Assembly: GCF_024347415.1 (NCBI RefSeq)
Contig: NZ_AP025477.1
Location: 868,001 to 932,000, forward strand
Reading direction: 5' to 3'
From: Vibrio crassostreae
GTDB lineage: Bacteria > Pseudomonadota > Gammaproteobacteria > Enterobacterales > Vibrionaceae
DNA length: 64,000 bases
This document shows positions 18,295-27,308 of the stretch, piece after piece. The translations under genes and the position numbers were made by a program. Position 1 is the stretch's first letter. Every line of letters starts with the position of its first letter. Below the pieces are notes generated by a model. That model saw only the letters and a program-made list of their open reading frames with translations, did no database searches and was not told the origin of the DNA.

Positions 18295-18486
18295 CACCAT
18301 TAATCAAAAGTATCGACTCGCCCGACCATTCATTGCCCTTATCAATTTCACCTGATTGGTTTAAGCTATTGACTAATCAGGATTTATCTCTTCATATTTC
18401 TTCTTAGAAACACAGCAAAATACTCGCCTAATCACTATACTTAAAGTATCGAACTGCGTTGATTCTTCTCAAGGACATCACTCAAC

Positions 18487-19431
18487 ATGGACAATCATAA
18501 AGAAAGAGCTTTTTACGCTGTTGTTGGCGCCTTGGTTGGCGACGCCGCTTCAATGGGGCTGCACTGGCTGTATGACCAAGAGAGAATCTTACACGTAGCG
18601 GGTTTTGAGCCAGAGTTTCGCTCACCGAATCAGTTCGATTACCAAGACAAGGGCTACTTTGCGCACCAAGGTAAAACCGCAGGTGAACAATCGCAATACG
18701 GTGCTCAGCTCTTGGCGATGGTCGACAGCTTAGTCGACAATAAAGAATACGATGAAGCGAGTTACATCAAACACTTCCGCTTCTGGTTTGATTTTGGTGG
18801 CAGTTGGCGAGGTTACATTGATAAAGCCACTCGTATGAGCTTGCTGAACATCCATCAATTAGAACTAGAGAACGCCCCAATTACAGCTTGTGGCGCAGAC
18901 GACACGCAGCTCCCCGCAGTGTCAAAGATCATTCCATTAGTGGCGTGTACTTATACCTCTCATACCTTACCAGCGATGGTAGAGAGCGCGGTACGAGTGA
19001 CCAACAACAACGACAAAGCCGTGGAATGGGCGCAAGCCATCACCCTGTTGATTCAAGCTGCGATACAAGGTAATTCACCACTACAGTCGGTAGAAATAGT
19101 GCGACAAACTTGCAGCAGATTTATACATGATCAAATCGATGAAGCATTGGCTGAACCTGAGCTTTCAATAACAGATGCCGCGAAGAAGTTCGGATTGCAT
19201 TGTGAATTGAGTGCCGCGTTTCCACTGTTGATTCGCATCATTGCGGGTGCTCAGAGCTTTAAACAAGCTATTCGAGATAACATCTTATGTGGCGGTGATA
19301 GCTGCGGTCGTGCGATCGTGATTGGCGCGGTATTAGCGACTTGCTTCTATGAAGAAGACGGAGCGATTCCAACAGAATGGCTAAACCAAGTCGAACTCAA
19401 TGGTGGTGTTTTGTCTTTGCCGATTGAGTGA
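18487..19431 (+). CDS. ADP-ribosylglycohydrolase-family (crystallin J1-like) protein
   Basis: 314 residues of the DraG/ARH fold. The first metal-site motif is AVVGALVGDAASMGLHWLYD near the N-terminus, and the C-terminal motif is CGGDSCGRAIVIGAVLA. Active ARH hydrolases normally have GGDxDT here to bind two magnesium ions; the second Asp and Thr are replaced (SCGR), as in the crystallin-J1 branch, so removal of ADP-ribose from proteins is uncertain. It stands alone between an amino-acid importer and a converging LysR gene. AAGGAC lies about 10 bases before the ATG. Confidence 0.82.
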   Translation: MDNHKERAFYAVVGALVGDAASMGLHWLYDQERILHVAGFEPEFRSPNQFDYQDKGYFAHQGKTAGEQSQYGAQLLAMVDSLVDNKEYDEASYIKHFRFWFDFGGSWRGYIDKATRMSLLNIHQLELENAPITACGADDTQLPAVSKIIPLVACTYTSHTLPAMVESAVRVTNNNDKAVEWAQAITLLIQAAIQGNSPLQSVEIVRQTCSRFIHDQIDEALAEPELSITDAAKKFGLHCELSAAFPLLIRIIAGAQSFKQAIRDNILCGGDSCGRAIVIGAVLATCFYEEDGAIPTEWLNQVELNGGVLSLPIE

Positions 19432-19497
19432 TTCCCACAATAACGAACTAAAGTCTGACATAAGACAAGCACACTTCTAGGTCGGAGACTGTCGTTC

Positions 19498-20382
19498 CTA
19501 TAAGGTTGGAACACACTGTGACAACTCATTCTTTAGCCAAACCACAAACGGGCTTTCTGGTTCATCGTGCTTGTCATCTTGTGTGAGCAATATGTACTGA
19601 TGACCGGAAGGCACAAAGCCGAACGGTGCGATTAAGTTGCCTCTATTCAAATCATCAACCACCAATGGATAAGAGCCAAGAGCCGCTCCTAACCCATCAA
19701 CGGCCGCTTGAAAGCAAAAATAGAAGTGTGCAAAGGTTTGGTTTGAAATAGCTTGCGGCACCATTCGGCTATCAAATTCACTATCTTTGGTGATGGATGC
19801 CCAGTGGCTCCAAGCGTTTGGTCGCGTGCTGCTGTGCAGTAATTTTACATCGGCTAACTTGTCTTTGACCTGTTGCCAGTAATCAGGCGAGAACACAGGG
19901 CCAACCCACTCTTCAACTAACGGAATCTGTTTATAATGCTCGATTACGTTGAAGTCGTCTCGGCGAATGGCCATATCTAATCCAGTTGCGCCTAATGTCA
20001 CAGGTCCACCTGCGGTAGACAATCGGACATCAATTCCGGATTCGTTATAGAAATCACCGAGTCGAGGCATTAACCAACGCATGGTCAATGTGGGTTCGCA
20101 TGAAACCTCCAACGCGTGATGATTCAGCTGATTAAGCTTGTGGACTCCAGTTTCCAAGGCTTGGAACGCTTGCTCTGTGTAACCTTTGAGTAGTTCCCCC
20201 TCTTTGGTGAGACACACATTCCTGCCCTGTTTATAGAACAAGGCGTGAGATAAGTGATTTTCCAATACCTTGATCTGCTTACTCACTGCGCCATGTGTGA
20301 TATTGAGTTTATCCGCCGCATCACTGTAACTGCTCGAATGCGCTGCTATGTGGAAAGTATGAAATGCTTTCAAATGTCTCAT
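19498..20382 (-). CDS. LysR-family transcriptional regulator (GcvA-like)
   Basis: 294 residues. N-terminal winged HTH at about residues 5-62 (SSSYSDAADKLNITHGAVSKQIKVLE), then a substrate-binding-like effector domain with the GcvA-type pattern (PTLTMRWLMPRLGDFY, GLDMAIRRDDF, GLGAALGSYPLVVDDL). It is divergent from a LysE-type exporter gene 102 bases away and is the likely regulator of that gene. The co-inducer is unknown but probably an amino acid. Confidence 0.9.
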   Translation of the reverse strand: MRHLKAFHTFHIAAHSSSYSDAADKLNITHGAVSKQIKVLENHLSHALFYKQGRNVCLTKEGELLKGYTEQAFQALETGVHKLNQLNHHALEVSCEPTLTMRWLMPRLGDFYNESGIDVRLSTAGGPVTLGATGLDMAIRRDDFNVIEHYKQIPLVEEWVGPVFSPDYWQQVKDKLADVKLLHSSTRPNAWSHWASITKDSEFDSRMVPQAISNQTFAHFYFCFQAAVDGLGAALGSYPLVVDDLNRGNLIAPFGFVPSGHQYILLTQDDKHDEPESPFVVWLKNELSQCVPTL

Positions 20383-20484
20383 GTGTGATTTTTTCTCACA
20401 GATAGATGGAGTTCATTTCGATTATAGGCAGCAATAAAAAACCATACAATGCTCGCTCATCAAATATAAAGAGTTGGAGTTATT

Positions 20485-21096
20485 ATGGAGTGGTTAAGCC
20501 TAGCAGTATTGGGACTATTGATTGTTATTAGTCCAGGAGCTGATTTCGTTTTAGTTTTGAAAAACAGTGTCAATCAAGGAAGACAAGCAGGGATTTGGAC
20601 TGCAATAGGTGTGAGTTTAGCGATTTGTGTTCACATCAGTTATTCAATGCTTGGGATCAGTTACTTAATCTCACAGAATGAGCAGCTGTTTGACATGATC
20701 AGATACGCAGGTGCAGCCTATCTTATTTATCTAGGGCTAAAAGGTATCTTGAGTGCGGACAACAAGCTTGCACCGATGGAAGATGCAAAACAAAGCACCA
20801 ATGTTTGGCGCTATTTAGCCCAAGGCTTTTTATGTAACGTGCTCAACCCAAAAACCATGTTGTTCTTCTTGAGCATCTTCAGCCAAGTCATCTCACCTGA
20901 TGCAGAAAACCAGCATGTCGCACTCGGCTATGGACTTTACATGATCGTTCTTCACGGCTTATGGTTTGGAATTGTCGCTATGCTGTTTACTTCGAATACA
21001 TTGCAAAAGCATCTATTGAGAGCAAAGAAAAGGCTTAATCAAGCGTGTGGATTTGGCTTAGTGACGTTCGGAGCACTATTGGCGGTTAAGTCTTAA
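20485..21096 (+). CDS. LysE/RhtB-family amino-acid exporter
   Basis: 203 residues, six hydrophobic segments, with the N-terminal family motif ISPGADFVLVLKNSVNQGRQAGIWTA (read in parts: SPGADF, GRQAGIWTAIG) and the mid-protein CNVLNPKTMLFFLSIF motif. The family exports amino acids or their derivatives by proton antiport. The LysR neighbour suggests induction by the exported compound. GGAG 5 bases before the ATG. Confidence 0.9.
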   Translation: MEWLSLAVLGLLIVISPGADFVLVLKNSVNQGRQAGIWTAIGVSLAICVHISYSMLGISYLISQNEQLFDMIRYAGAAYLIYLGLKGILSADNKLAPMEDAKQSTNVWRYLAQGFLCNVLNPKTMLFFLSIFSQVISPDAENQHVALGYGLYMIVLHGLWFGIVAMLFTSNTLQKHLLRAKKRLNQACGFGLVTFGALLAVKS

Positions 21097-21111
21097 ATAG
21101 AAGCTAAAACT

Positions 21112-21148
21112 AATAAACTCAATGATACAGTGTTCCATTGAGTTTATT
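21112..21148 (+). terminator. Terminator of the LysE-type gene
   Basis: Perfect 13-bp stem AATAAACTCAATG/CATTGAGTTTATT (21112-21124 with 21136-21148, 11-base loop) followed by TTA. It may also serve the converging lipoprotein gene. Confidence 0.75.
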
Positions 21149-21209
21149 TACAATTTCCAGCTAAGTTAACCAGTTTTAAGGCAGCTAATACTTTGGAGCC
21201 AACGAACGA

Positions 21210-21770
21210 TTAGAGCTGCTGACTCTTGGGAGTTTCTATATTCCACCCTTCACCGATAGTATCTGATACCGCAAGCAGACCCTCAAGGTAAATGGAAACT
21301 TCTTCACTTGATTCAACTGTGAAATAAAAGTCCTTCTCAGTTTCCTGAGCAGCAAAGATTAGGTCATCAGTTAAAGTCAATGTGTTGGGTTTAACCATGT
21401 ACTCACTCGACATTTCGATAGAGTGGTAACGTTTATATCCGTCTACAGCGATCCCTCTTGGAACATTGCAGCGTGCTTCTTTAACAACGTAACTACCTGG
21501 CTTGATATTATCAAACAATACGTACTCTAGATCTTCGTAGACTGTCATTCTCAACGTCTCCGGCTCTTGAGCGAGTTCATCACCAATCTTTTCGTACATT
21601 AGAATCGAAAAAGTATCACACGGATAAACACTACCAACCTTAATGATCTTCGTAGTAATACCAATAGCTCCATCTCCATGAGGAGCAGATAGAGTATTCG
21701 ACGCATTATGAGGTAACGTCATACAACCCGTTAAGCCAGCTACCAAAGCCATTGGCAGAAAACGTTTCAT
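21210..21770 (-). CDS. Putative lipoprotein, function unknown
   Basis: 186 residues with lipoprotein signal MKRFLPMALVAGLTGC (lipobox GLTGC, Cys16). The mature region is predicted beta-rich, with no motif that I recognise. Ribosome site AAAGGC before the ATG. Single gene; no functional hint from neighbours. Confidence 0.75.
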   Translation of the reverse strand: MKRFLPMALVAGLTGCMTLPHNASNTLSAPHGDGAIGITTKIIKVGSVYPCDTFSILMYEKIGDELAQEPETLRMTVYEDLEYVLFDNIKPGSYVVKEARCNVPRGIAVDGYKRYHSIEMSSEYMVKPNTLTLTDDLIFAAQETEKDFYFTVESSEEVSIYLEGLLAVSDTIGEGWNIETPKSQQL

Positions 21771-21985
21771 ATAAAGCCTTTATTCTTATCAATGTAATTA
21801 TTCGGCGACCCTATCATTAAAAATACAGACCGAAAACACAGATTGATAAAATATTGATATGGTTAGCATTATTTTATAATTCAGCTGACAATTCTCATAT
21901 TTACACGCCATCTGTTGGAAAGATTAAGGCAACTATCTGATGGAGGTACAGGCTAAAGGAATGAGTTAATCTCAATTATTACAAA

Positions 21986-22417
21986 CTATTCACGCCACAT
22001 ATAAACAAACTGATCGTTTTGCGAGGTGATTTCGAAGCCAAACCTTAAATACAACTCCCCAACTCGATTACCTTGTAAATAACACAACGCCACAGGCTTA
22101 TTGAGTTTGGCTGCTTGAGCTAAGCAATCCATTAAAACTTGGCTACCAATACCTTTGCCATGGTATTCGGGCAGTAGGAAGAACCGACAAAAATAGAAGT
22201 GCTCGCCTTTGTCTTGCAACAACACACTACCAATCGCTTTACCCTGATATTCAATGATTTCAGGCCGTTCTTCTGCCCACTCTTCGGCATGTATATCTCG
22301 TTGAATCTGCTCGTCCCAGCCAAAAACAGCTTTGATTGGCTCAAATTCAGCCGCCTTTTTTAGCTCGAACAGAAATTCATAATCTGATGACTGAGCGGGT
22401 CTTGTCGAATACTTCAA
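21986..22417 (-). CDS. GNAT-family N-acetyltransferase
   Basis: About 143 residues. Core motif FFLLPEYHGKGIGSQVLMDCLAQA contains a perfect Q/RxxGxG-type loop (HGKGIG), followed by YLRFGFEI. The TTG at 22417 (KYSTRPAQSSDYEFLFELK) is preferred as start because GGAG stands 5 bases upstream and it gives the normal family N-terminus; an earlier TTG at 22438 lacks a ribosome site. Substrate unknown. Confidence 0.85.
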   Translation of the reverse strand: MKYSTRPAQSSDYEFLFELKKAAEFEPIKAVFGWDEQIQRDIHAEEWAEERPEIIEYQGKAIGSVLLQDKGEHFYFCRFFLLPEYHGKGIGSQVLMDCLAQAAKLNKPVALCYLQGNRVGELYLRFGFEITSQNDQFVYMWRE

Positions 22418-22537
22418 AATATCTCCAACAATAATCAATGAACTATAACTAATGAATCAGAATCACCAGCGGCTTCATTTCCAAAAAACTCGCTCACGAT
22501 AAGCAAGTGAGAATTGGAAGGTGCCATGCTTCAGTGT

Positions 22538-23032
22538 TCATTTAGGGTTTAGTTGATAGCGTAGAACTTCGTGTTTATCTTGCTCTGAGTAAAAGGTATT
22601 TAAGAACTGCCCACCACACTTCTCAATCACTTTTTGCGAAGCAATATTGCCGTACTCACAGGTAATAATAGCGTTTTCGGTAAGTACGTGACGTTGAACC
22701 CAAGACAACATATGACTTGCGATACCTTGTCCTCTCGCTTGTGACAAAGTCTCGTAGCCTATATGGCCGATAACGTCATGAATGTATTCACTGGTGCCAT
22801 GACGAACTCTTATGACACCAAGGATTTGACCAGAGTCGATACAAAAATACGTAGAAGCAGGCGTCCAACCTTCTGGCAGTTCCTCACCTTTTGAATAAGC
22901 GACTCGCCTTTTTAAATACGCATCACTACTGTCAGAAATACCTGTATAAATATCTAACCCATCCTCAGAGCAAGCATTCACATAGCGATGAAAGGCTCTT
23001 GAGTGCGAAATATTAGCTTTGACCATGTCCAT
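22538..23032 (-). CDS. GNAT-family N-acetyltransferase
   Basis: About 164 residues from the ATG at 23032 (MDMVKANISHSR, AGGAA upstream). It shows GHIGYETLSQARGQGIASHML (acetyl-CoA loop ARGQGIA) and the C-terminal NIASQKVIEKCGGQF motif of acetyltransferases that act on small amines. Its end is 48 bases from the start of the next GNAT coding frame if read from here, so the two may be paralogous neighbours in one transcript. Confidence 0.85.
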   Translation of the reverse strand: MDMVKANISHSRAFHRYVNACSEDGLDIYTGISDSSDAYLKRRVAYSKGEELPEGWTPASTYFCIDSGQILGVIRVRHGTSEYIHDVIGHIGYETLSQARGQGIASHMLSWVQRHVLTENAIITCEYGNIASQKVIEKCGGQFLNTFYSEQDKHEVLRYQLNPK

Positions 23033-23079
23033 ATAGTTTCGATTCCTAGTTACTGCTCTTTCGGGTTTAGCTATCAAGC

Positions 23080-23502
23080 CTAAGCTAAGTGCATGGTGTA
23101 TTCTTGATGCCCTGTATGTTCATCAACTTGTTCACTCACAATAGAGAATCCTTGGGACAAGTAGAACTCAATCGTCGCTTGGTTCTCTTTATACACATTC
23201 AATGACAAGTTCAGACATTCAAGCTTCGCGTGTTGGATAAGTTGCTTACCAATACCACTGCCTTGATGTTCTGTACTGACAAAGATCGCCGCTAAGATCC
23301 CTTCATAAAGCGAATAAAAGCCACGAACCTCACCGTCTACTTGATACACGTAAGTTGTTGATGCCGGAATATATAGGTCACGCATATTAGCTACTTGCGA
23401 CTCCCAAAACTCAGGAGCCACAAAGTCATGGGCCTTTATCGAGGCGGTTAACCAAATATCTAAAACAGCTTCAATATCATTTGGGTTGTACTCTCTAATC
23501 AT
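23080..23502 (-). CDS. GNAT acetyltransferase, YjaB-like
   Basis: 140 residues. IREYNPNDIEAVLDIWLTASIKAHDF at the start (shown in part: IREYNPNDIEAVLDIW), FVSTEHQGSGIGKQLIQHAK as the acetyl-CoA loop, and NVYKENQATIEFYLSQGF as the last core strand match the small GNAT group that includes E. coli YjaB. Substrate unknown. Confidence 0.85.
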   Translation of the reverse strand: MIREYNPNDIEAVLDIWLTASIKAHDFVAPEFWESQVANMRDLYIPASTTYVYQVDGEVRGFYSLYEGILAAIFVSTEHQGSGIGKQLIQHAKLECLNLSLNVYKENQATIEFYLSQGFSIVSEQVDEHTGHQEYTMHLA

Positions 23503-23637
23503 CTTAATTCTCAGGCAATTAATATTGTTTAATGGGCTAACCAGTATGCCAAGAAGCGACTTAAACCTATTGAAGATTTACGACAATGTCCCAGTCAGAA
23601 TTATTGAACGGCAATGATAGATCAATACCATTGGCCG

Positions 23638-23976
23638 CTATTGCTTCTTAACGTACTTCGCCGTAACAAGCATTTCACCGCCACCATCCAGCTTGCAATC
23701 TAACTGGTGATCTTTGCCTTCATTGATTCGTCTGATTACTGCTTTAGTGCCGATTTTCAGTACAGAAGAACTGCCTTTGATTTTTAGATCTTTAATGAAG
23801 GTAACTTTATCGCCACTTTCCAATACAACGCCATTTACGTCCTTAACACGCGCGGCTTCTCTTTCTAAACGCTCTTCTTCTGGATTCCATTCATAGGCAC
23901 ACTCAGGGCAGATCAGGTTGTTTTGGTCTGGGTAGACATATTCAGATTGGCATTGCGGACAAGGAGGTAAAGACAT
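23638..23976 (-). CDS. yjdM: YjdM/PhnA-family zinc-ribbon protein
   Basis: 112 residues. An N-terminal zinc ribbon of four cysteines (CPQC and CPEC, residues 6-9 and about 23-26) is followed by the PhnA-type domain with GDKVTFIKDLKIKGSSSVLKIGT and the C-terminal TAKYVKK. The family was once called alkylphosphonate uptake protein, a name that is not supported; its biochemical role is unclear. No phosphonate genes are nearby. Confidence 0.88.
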   Translation of the reverse strand: MSLPPCPQCQSEYVYPDQNNLICPECAYEWNPEEERLEREAARVKDVNGVVLESGDKVTFIKDLKIKGSSSVLKIGTKAVIRRINEGKDHQLDCKLDGGGEMLVTAKYVKKQ

Positions 23977-24100
23977 ACGTTAATACTTCATTTAAATAGA
24001 ATTTGTTCTATTTTAATGACTCTTGTTAGGCTTAGCGAGCACAAATCGAACCAATTATCTCAAGATAATCCTAACGTCGGAAAAGAGCAGTCCTAAAACG

Positions 24101-24130
24101 AACAAACACAGCCGCTAAGCTGTGTTTGTT
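24101..24130. terminator. Strong hairpin after the ThrE-type gene
   Basis: Perfect 12-bp stem AACAAACACAGC/GCTGTGTTTGTT with a 6-base loop. Read leftwards it is followed by CGTTTTAGG; the T-run is short. It lies 43 bases past the exporter stop. Confidence 0.65.
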
Positions 24131-24173
24131 GAAGAAACGAAGTTGCCTGAGCGGCAGTAGTAACCTAGTGAGA

Positions 24174-25337
24174 TTAACGCTCTACTTTTGGCGAGTAGAT
24201 CGAGTACGCGGTGATTTGCCCTGCCACGATTGCCGAGAACATGAATAACGCCGATAAACCGATACTCGGGATCGGCAAGATAGATTGTTCAAACACCGAT
24301 TGGCTCGCACTCACCAATACACGGCTACCCGGAACCAAGATGATGATACCCTGCACGATATAAATAGAGCCGGTGAGCTCCATCTTTTTAGCAATCCAAG
24401 TGCCGTACAAAGTAATAAGAACGGTGGTTACCCAAGTACCGACAACCCAACCACTATCAAAACCAAGATAGAATGGACCCCACATGCCCAGAACCGCAAC
24501 TGGCAATCCGAGTAGGATGTCTTTAGGGCGAGCATTGAACATCACACCGATAGATACTGAGATCAACACTAAGCCTGATATGTGCATCCACATCGGTACC
24601 GCATTGGTATAGTCGATAGAAACCGCTTGTCCCCATATTGCTTCACCAATATTGAGACCCATGATAATCCCAACAAACAGCTTGATCAGCGTTAAGGCGC
24701 TCTGCCCTAGCAAGCTGGTACCAGAGACGAGATCATTAAACGCCAAACACTCTAATGCGTTGGCTATGGATAACCCGGGGACAAACAAGACGATCGAGGC
24801 GATACACAACGCCCACACCGGAATCGGTAACCCTGTACTCGCCAAAAACGCCACGAAGATACCCGTTAACAATGCAGAGATGAACTCAACCGCGATAGCG
24901 CGACGTGAATGAAGAACTTGCTGACATATCCAAACCATCAAACCCAATAACGCAGAAAAACCAACCGCTTCCAACGTACTACCCACCAGCATCAAATACG
25001 CAGGCGGAATCCCCATATTGGCAAGTGCAGTCACAAATTTAGAATAACCGACAGGTTCTGGTACAGGCTCACTGCTCGGTTGGTTAATACGAATGATCGT
25101 ATTGGCCAACAAACTCAGGTTAATTGACGCAGGCTTTAGACGCTTAAGAATAACGGCGTTGTTATCGTCTGGAAATTGATAGTTAATCGCAGTTGGCGTT
25201 GCTTGGATCATCACGTCAACACCATGCTTTTTTGCATAGAATTGAGTGTATTTCTCTAGCTTGTAAGGAGCACAGCCACTGCGGTGAAGAGTGTCACCAA
25301 TTTCAACAATTTTGTTAATTCGGAACTGAGAAGGCAT
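24174..25337 (-). CDS. ThrE-type threonine/serine exporter
   Basis: About 387 residues from the ATG at 25337 (MPSQFRINKIVEIGDTLHRSGCAPYKLEKY). An N-terminal soluble part (residues 1-115) with the ThrE pattern RSGxxxYxxE precedes about ten hydrophobic segments; FVPGLSIANALECLAFNDLVSGTSLLGQ carries the conserved family block (shown in part: VPGLSIANAL, NDLVSGTS), and IIILVPGSRVLVSAS is its repeat in the second half. ThrE of Corynebacterium exports threonine and serine. The frame extends to a TTG at 25418, but the extension does not look like the family N-terminus. Confidence 0.85.
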   Translation of the reverse strand: MPSQFRINKIVEIGDTLHRSGCAPYKLEKYTQFYAKKHGVDVMIQATPTAINYQFPDDNNAVILKRLKPASINLSLLANTIIRINQPSSEPVPEPVGYSKFVTALANMGIPPAYLMLVGSTLEAVGFSALLGLMVWICQQVLHSRRAIAVEFISALLTGIFVAFLASTGLPIPVWALCIASIVLFVPGLSIANALECLAFNDLVSGTSLLGQSALTLIKLFVGIIMGLNIGEAIWGQAVSIDYTNAVPMWMHISGLVLISVSIGVMFNARPKDILLGLPVAVLGMWGPFYLGFDSGWVVGTWVTTVLITLYGTWIAKKMELTGSIYIVQGIIILVPGSRVLVSASQSVFEQSILPIPSIGLSALFMFSAIVAGQITAYSIYSPKVER

Positions 25338-25861
25338 GGGTATTTTAGGGGAGACAAAATGTGCGGCAAATGTACCAAACGATAGACGGAATGACGAGAC
25401 TTTTGCGTAAATTATCAACTGAACTCGTTACTTTTTTCTGCAAAGGCTTAGAAGTGCCTATATCTCTACTCATTTGGGATTAGTTTACTGAATGTGTTGA
25501 CCGGCTGATAAGTTAAATTTATGCATTCAGATTGTTATTAGTGAACGCCAAAATACAAATAAAAAGCAGTTTATGTTAACACTCCGAATCCCTCAATTTG
25601 CATGGATTTTATTACAAACTAGCACCGCCCAAGCAGGTTTATAAATCAGCCCAAATTTGTCTCAAAAATAGCGGAGCATGTTCTGCTATTTCTCGCCCTC
25701 TGTTTAACGAGAGTTTAGTCACACTTTATTCACTCTGAAAATGCCGAACATGATGGAAAAACTAGCGGAGTGGTGGTTATGCGAGCACTTAGAATAAAAA
25801 TGAAAGAAAAAGGTTTCGTTTTCAGTTAGATGTGGCATTATCAAACTCGTTAAGACGATGT
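25338..25861. other. Intergenic region before the tRNA pair
   Basis: About 520 bases with the promoters of the ThrE-type gene (leftwards) and of the tRNA genes (rightwards). A few very short frames are present, none convincing. I cannot define the tRNA promoter with confidence. Confidence 0.5.
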
Positions 25862-25936
<75 letters not shown>

Positions 25937-25973
25937 GTCTCTTAATGCCTCAGTCTTACTCATAAGACAGTGT

Positions 25974-26048
<75 letters not shown>

Positions 26049-26291
26049 ATTTATTTAAGCTTTATACAGCCAAAGCTCTATCTACGCCTCTTCAAAATTA
26101 TCTATTGCCCTAAAATTAAGCCCGTTAACTTCCTATATCGCTCCACATTTGACTCCTGCTGTCAGTCATCTTTACACTACTGATGCTTATATTAGATTTC
26201 AAAATTATTCTAATTTAATAACCTTGGTCAATATCCGAAAAAATAGTTATGTTAATGTGCGCCAATTATAAACAACCAAAAAACAATAAAA

Positions 26292-26549
26292 ATGTTTAAA
26301 AGCAATGAGTTAATCATAAACATCGAAGCAATTAACACTGCTCTAGCAAAAGTTGAGAATGCCAATAAAATTCAGCTAGATACATTGAAAGGTTATGTGA
26401 ACAGCGAACCTGAACAGGCTGTACTGGCTTTTCGATCGCTAAATGAAGCTGAATCAATCGACGACAAACTGAAAAAGATCATGTCAGAGTTACCGCACCT
26501 GAGCGGCGAAGCACACCACCTGCTTGAAACTTCTATCTTGCTACAGTGA
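26292..26549 (+). CDS. Small hypothetical protein
   Basis: 85 residues, largely helical and acidic (MFKSNELIINIEAINTALAK...), no signal peptide, no membrane segment and no recognised motif. There is no clear ribosome site (the upstream sequence is A-rich: ACAATAAAA), which lowers confidence, but the composition is protein-like and the frame fills most of an otherwise empty interval downstream of the tRNAs. Confidence 0.6.
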   Translation: MFKSNELIINIEAINTALAKVENANKIQLDTLKGYVNSEPEQAVLAFRSLNEAESIDDKLKKIMSELPHLSGEAHHLLETSILLQ

Positions 26550-26710
26550 TTCTAGCTATAGATAAGCCTCAGCCAATACAAGTTAGTTCATGTATTCCTG
26601 GACAGGTTGAGACTTATCTTTAACTGAACACAGCATTTAATCAATGACTTAGCGGTCACACAAAGCTGTACTGATTGGTTGAAATGAATAGGTGATGTAA
26701 GGCCCTCGGA

Positions 26711-27196
26711 TTACTCCCAAAAGTTCCACCACTTTTTGCTGTTTTCTTCACGCTGCTGTTGGCCTTTTTCTGACCCTTTTCCTTCTTCTTTACGCTCTTG
26801 TTCCGCTTTCTTGTCTTTCTGCTTTTCTAATCCCGACTTTTCTTCGTCATTATCCATATCATCTTTAAGCTTTTCTTTCTTATCTTTGAGCTTTTCTTTA
26901 CTTTCTTCGAGTGCTTCTTTTTCGTCTTCTAAATCATCAAGCTCTTTATCTAACTTCTTCTTGTCTTTCTTATTCTTACTTTTCTTCGCTTTCTTCTTTT
27001 TCTCTTCGATCATCGAATCAAGCTGCTTCTCACGATCATCAATTTCACCTTCAACTTTTTTTGCCTCAGCGAATGTTTTTACTTCTTCTAAATCGGGCTT
27101 ACCTTTGCCTGCCCATTCAGGTTTAGCAGCAACACTGTGAGTCGACCAAGCTAATAAAGCACTTGATACTGCAAGCACTAGAACTGTCTTATTCAT
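26711..27196 (-). CDS. Exported, highly charged coiled-coil protein
   Basis: 161 residues. A signal peptide (MNKTVLVLAVSSALLAWS...SVAA) is followed by PEWAGKGKPDLEEVKTF and then about 110 residues made mostly of Lys, Glu and Asp in heptad-like order, ending in KKWWNFWE. It should be a periplasmic or outer-surface rod. Function unknown. It lies 112 bases downstream of the copper operon and separated from it by a hairpin, so it is probably independent. Confidence 0.7.
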   Translation of the reverse strand: MNKTVLVLAVSSALLAWSTHSVAAKPEWAGKGKPDLEEVKTFAEAKKVEGEIDDREKQLDSMIEEKKKKAKKSKNKKDKKKLDKELDDLEDEKEALEESKEKLKDKKEKLKDDMDNDEEKSGLEKQKDKKAEQERKEEGKGSEKGQQQREENSKKWWNFWE

Positions 27197-27258
27197 CCTT
27201 AAACTCCTATTCCTTTAGTCTTTTAAACCTAATACCTAAATAACACTAAAACAAGGTA

Positions 27259-27296
27259 GCCATACCTAGCAGTCATCTCTTTGAGCTAGATATGGC
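27259..27296 (-). terminator. Hairpin ending the copper operon
   Basis: Interrupted 12-bp stem GCCATACCTAGC/GCTAGATATGGC (27259-27270 with 27285-27296, one mismatch). Read leftwards it is followed by TACCTTGTTTTAG. Position just after the cupredoxin stop supports a terminator. Confidence 0.6.
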
Positions 27297-27308
27297 ATCT
27301 GTATCACC

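Noticed and set aside
25741..25830. Very short frames upstream of the tRNA genes, one starting MPNMMEKLAEWW and one starting MRALRIKMKEK
   Set aside because: 16-18 codons only, no known leader function before tRNA genes, and they overlap each other; chance cannot be excluded.
26736..27140. Rightward Ser/Phe/Leu-rich frame of 134 codons
   Set aside because: It is the antisense of the Lys/Glu-rich coiled-coil gene; the composition is what that gene gives on the opposite strand and there is no ribosome site.
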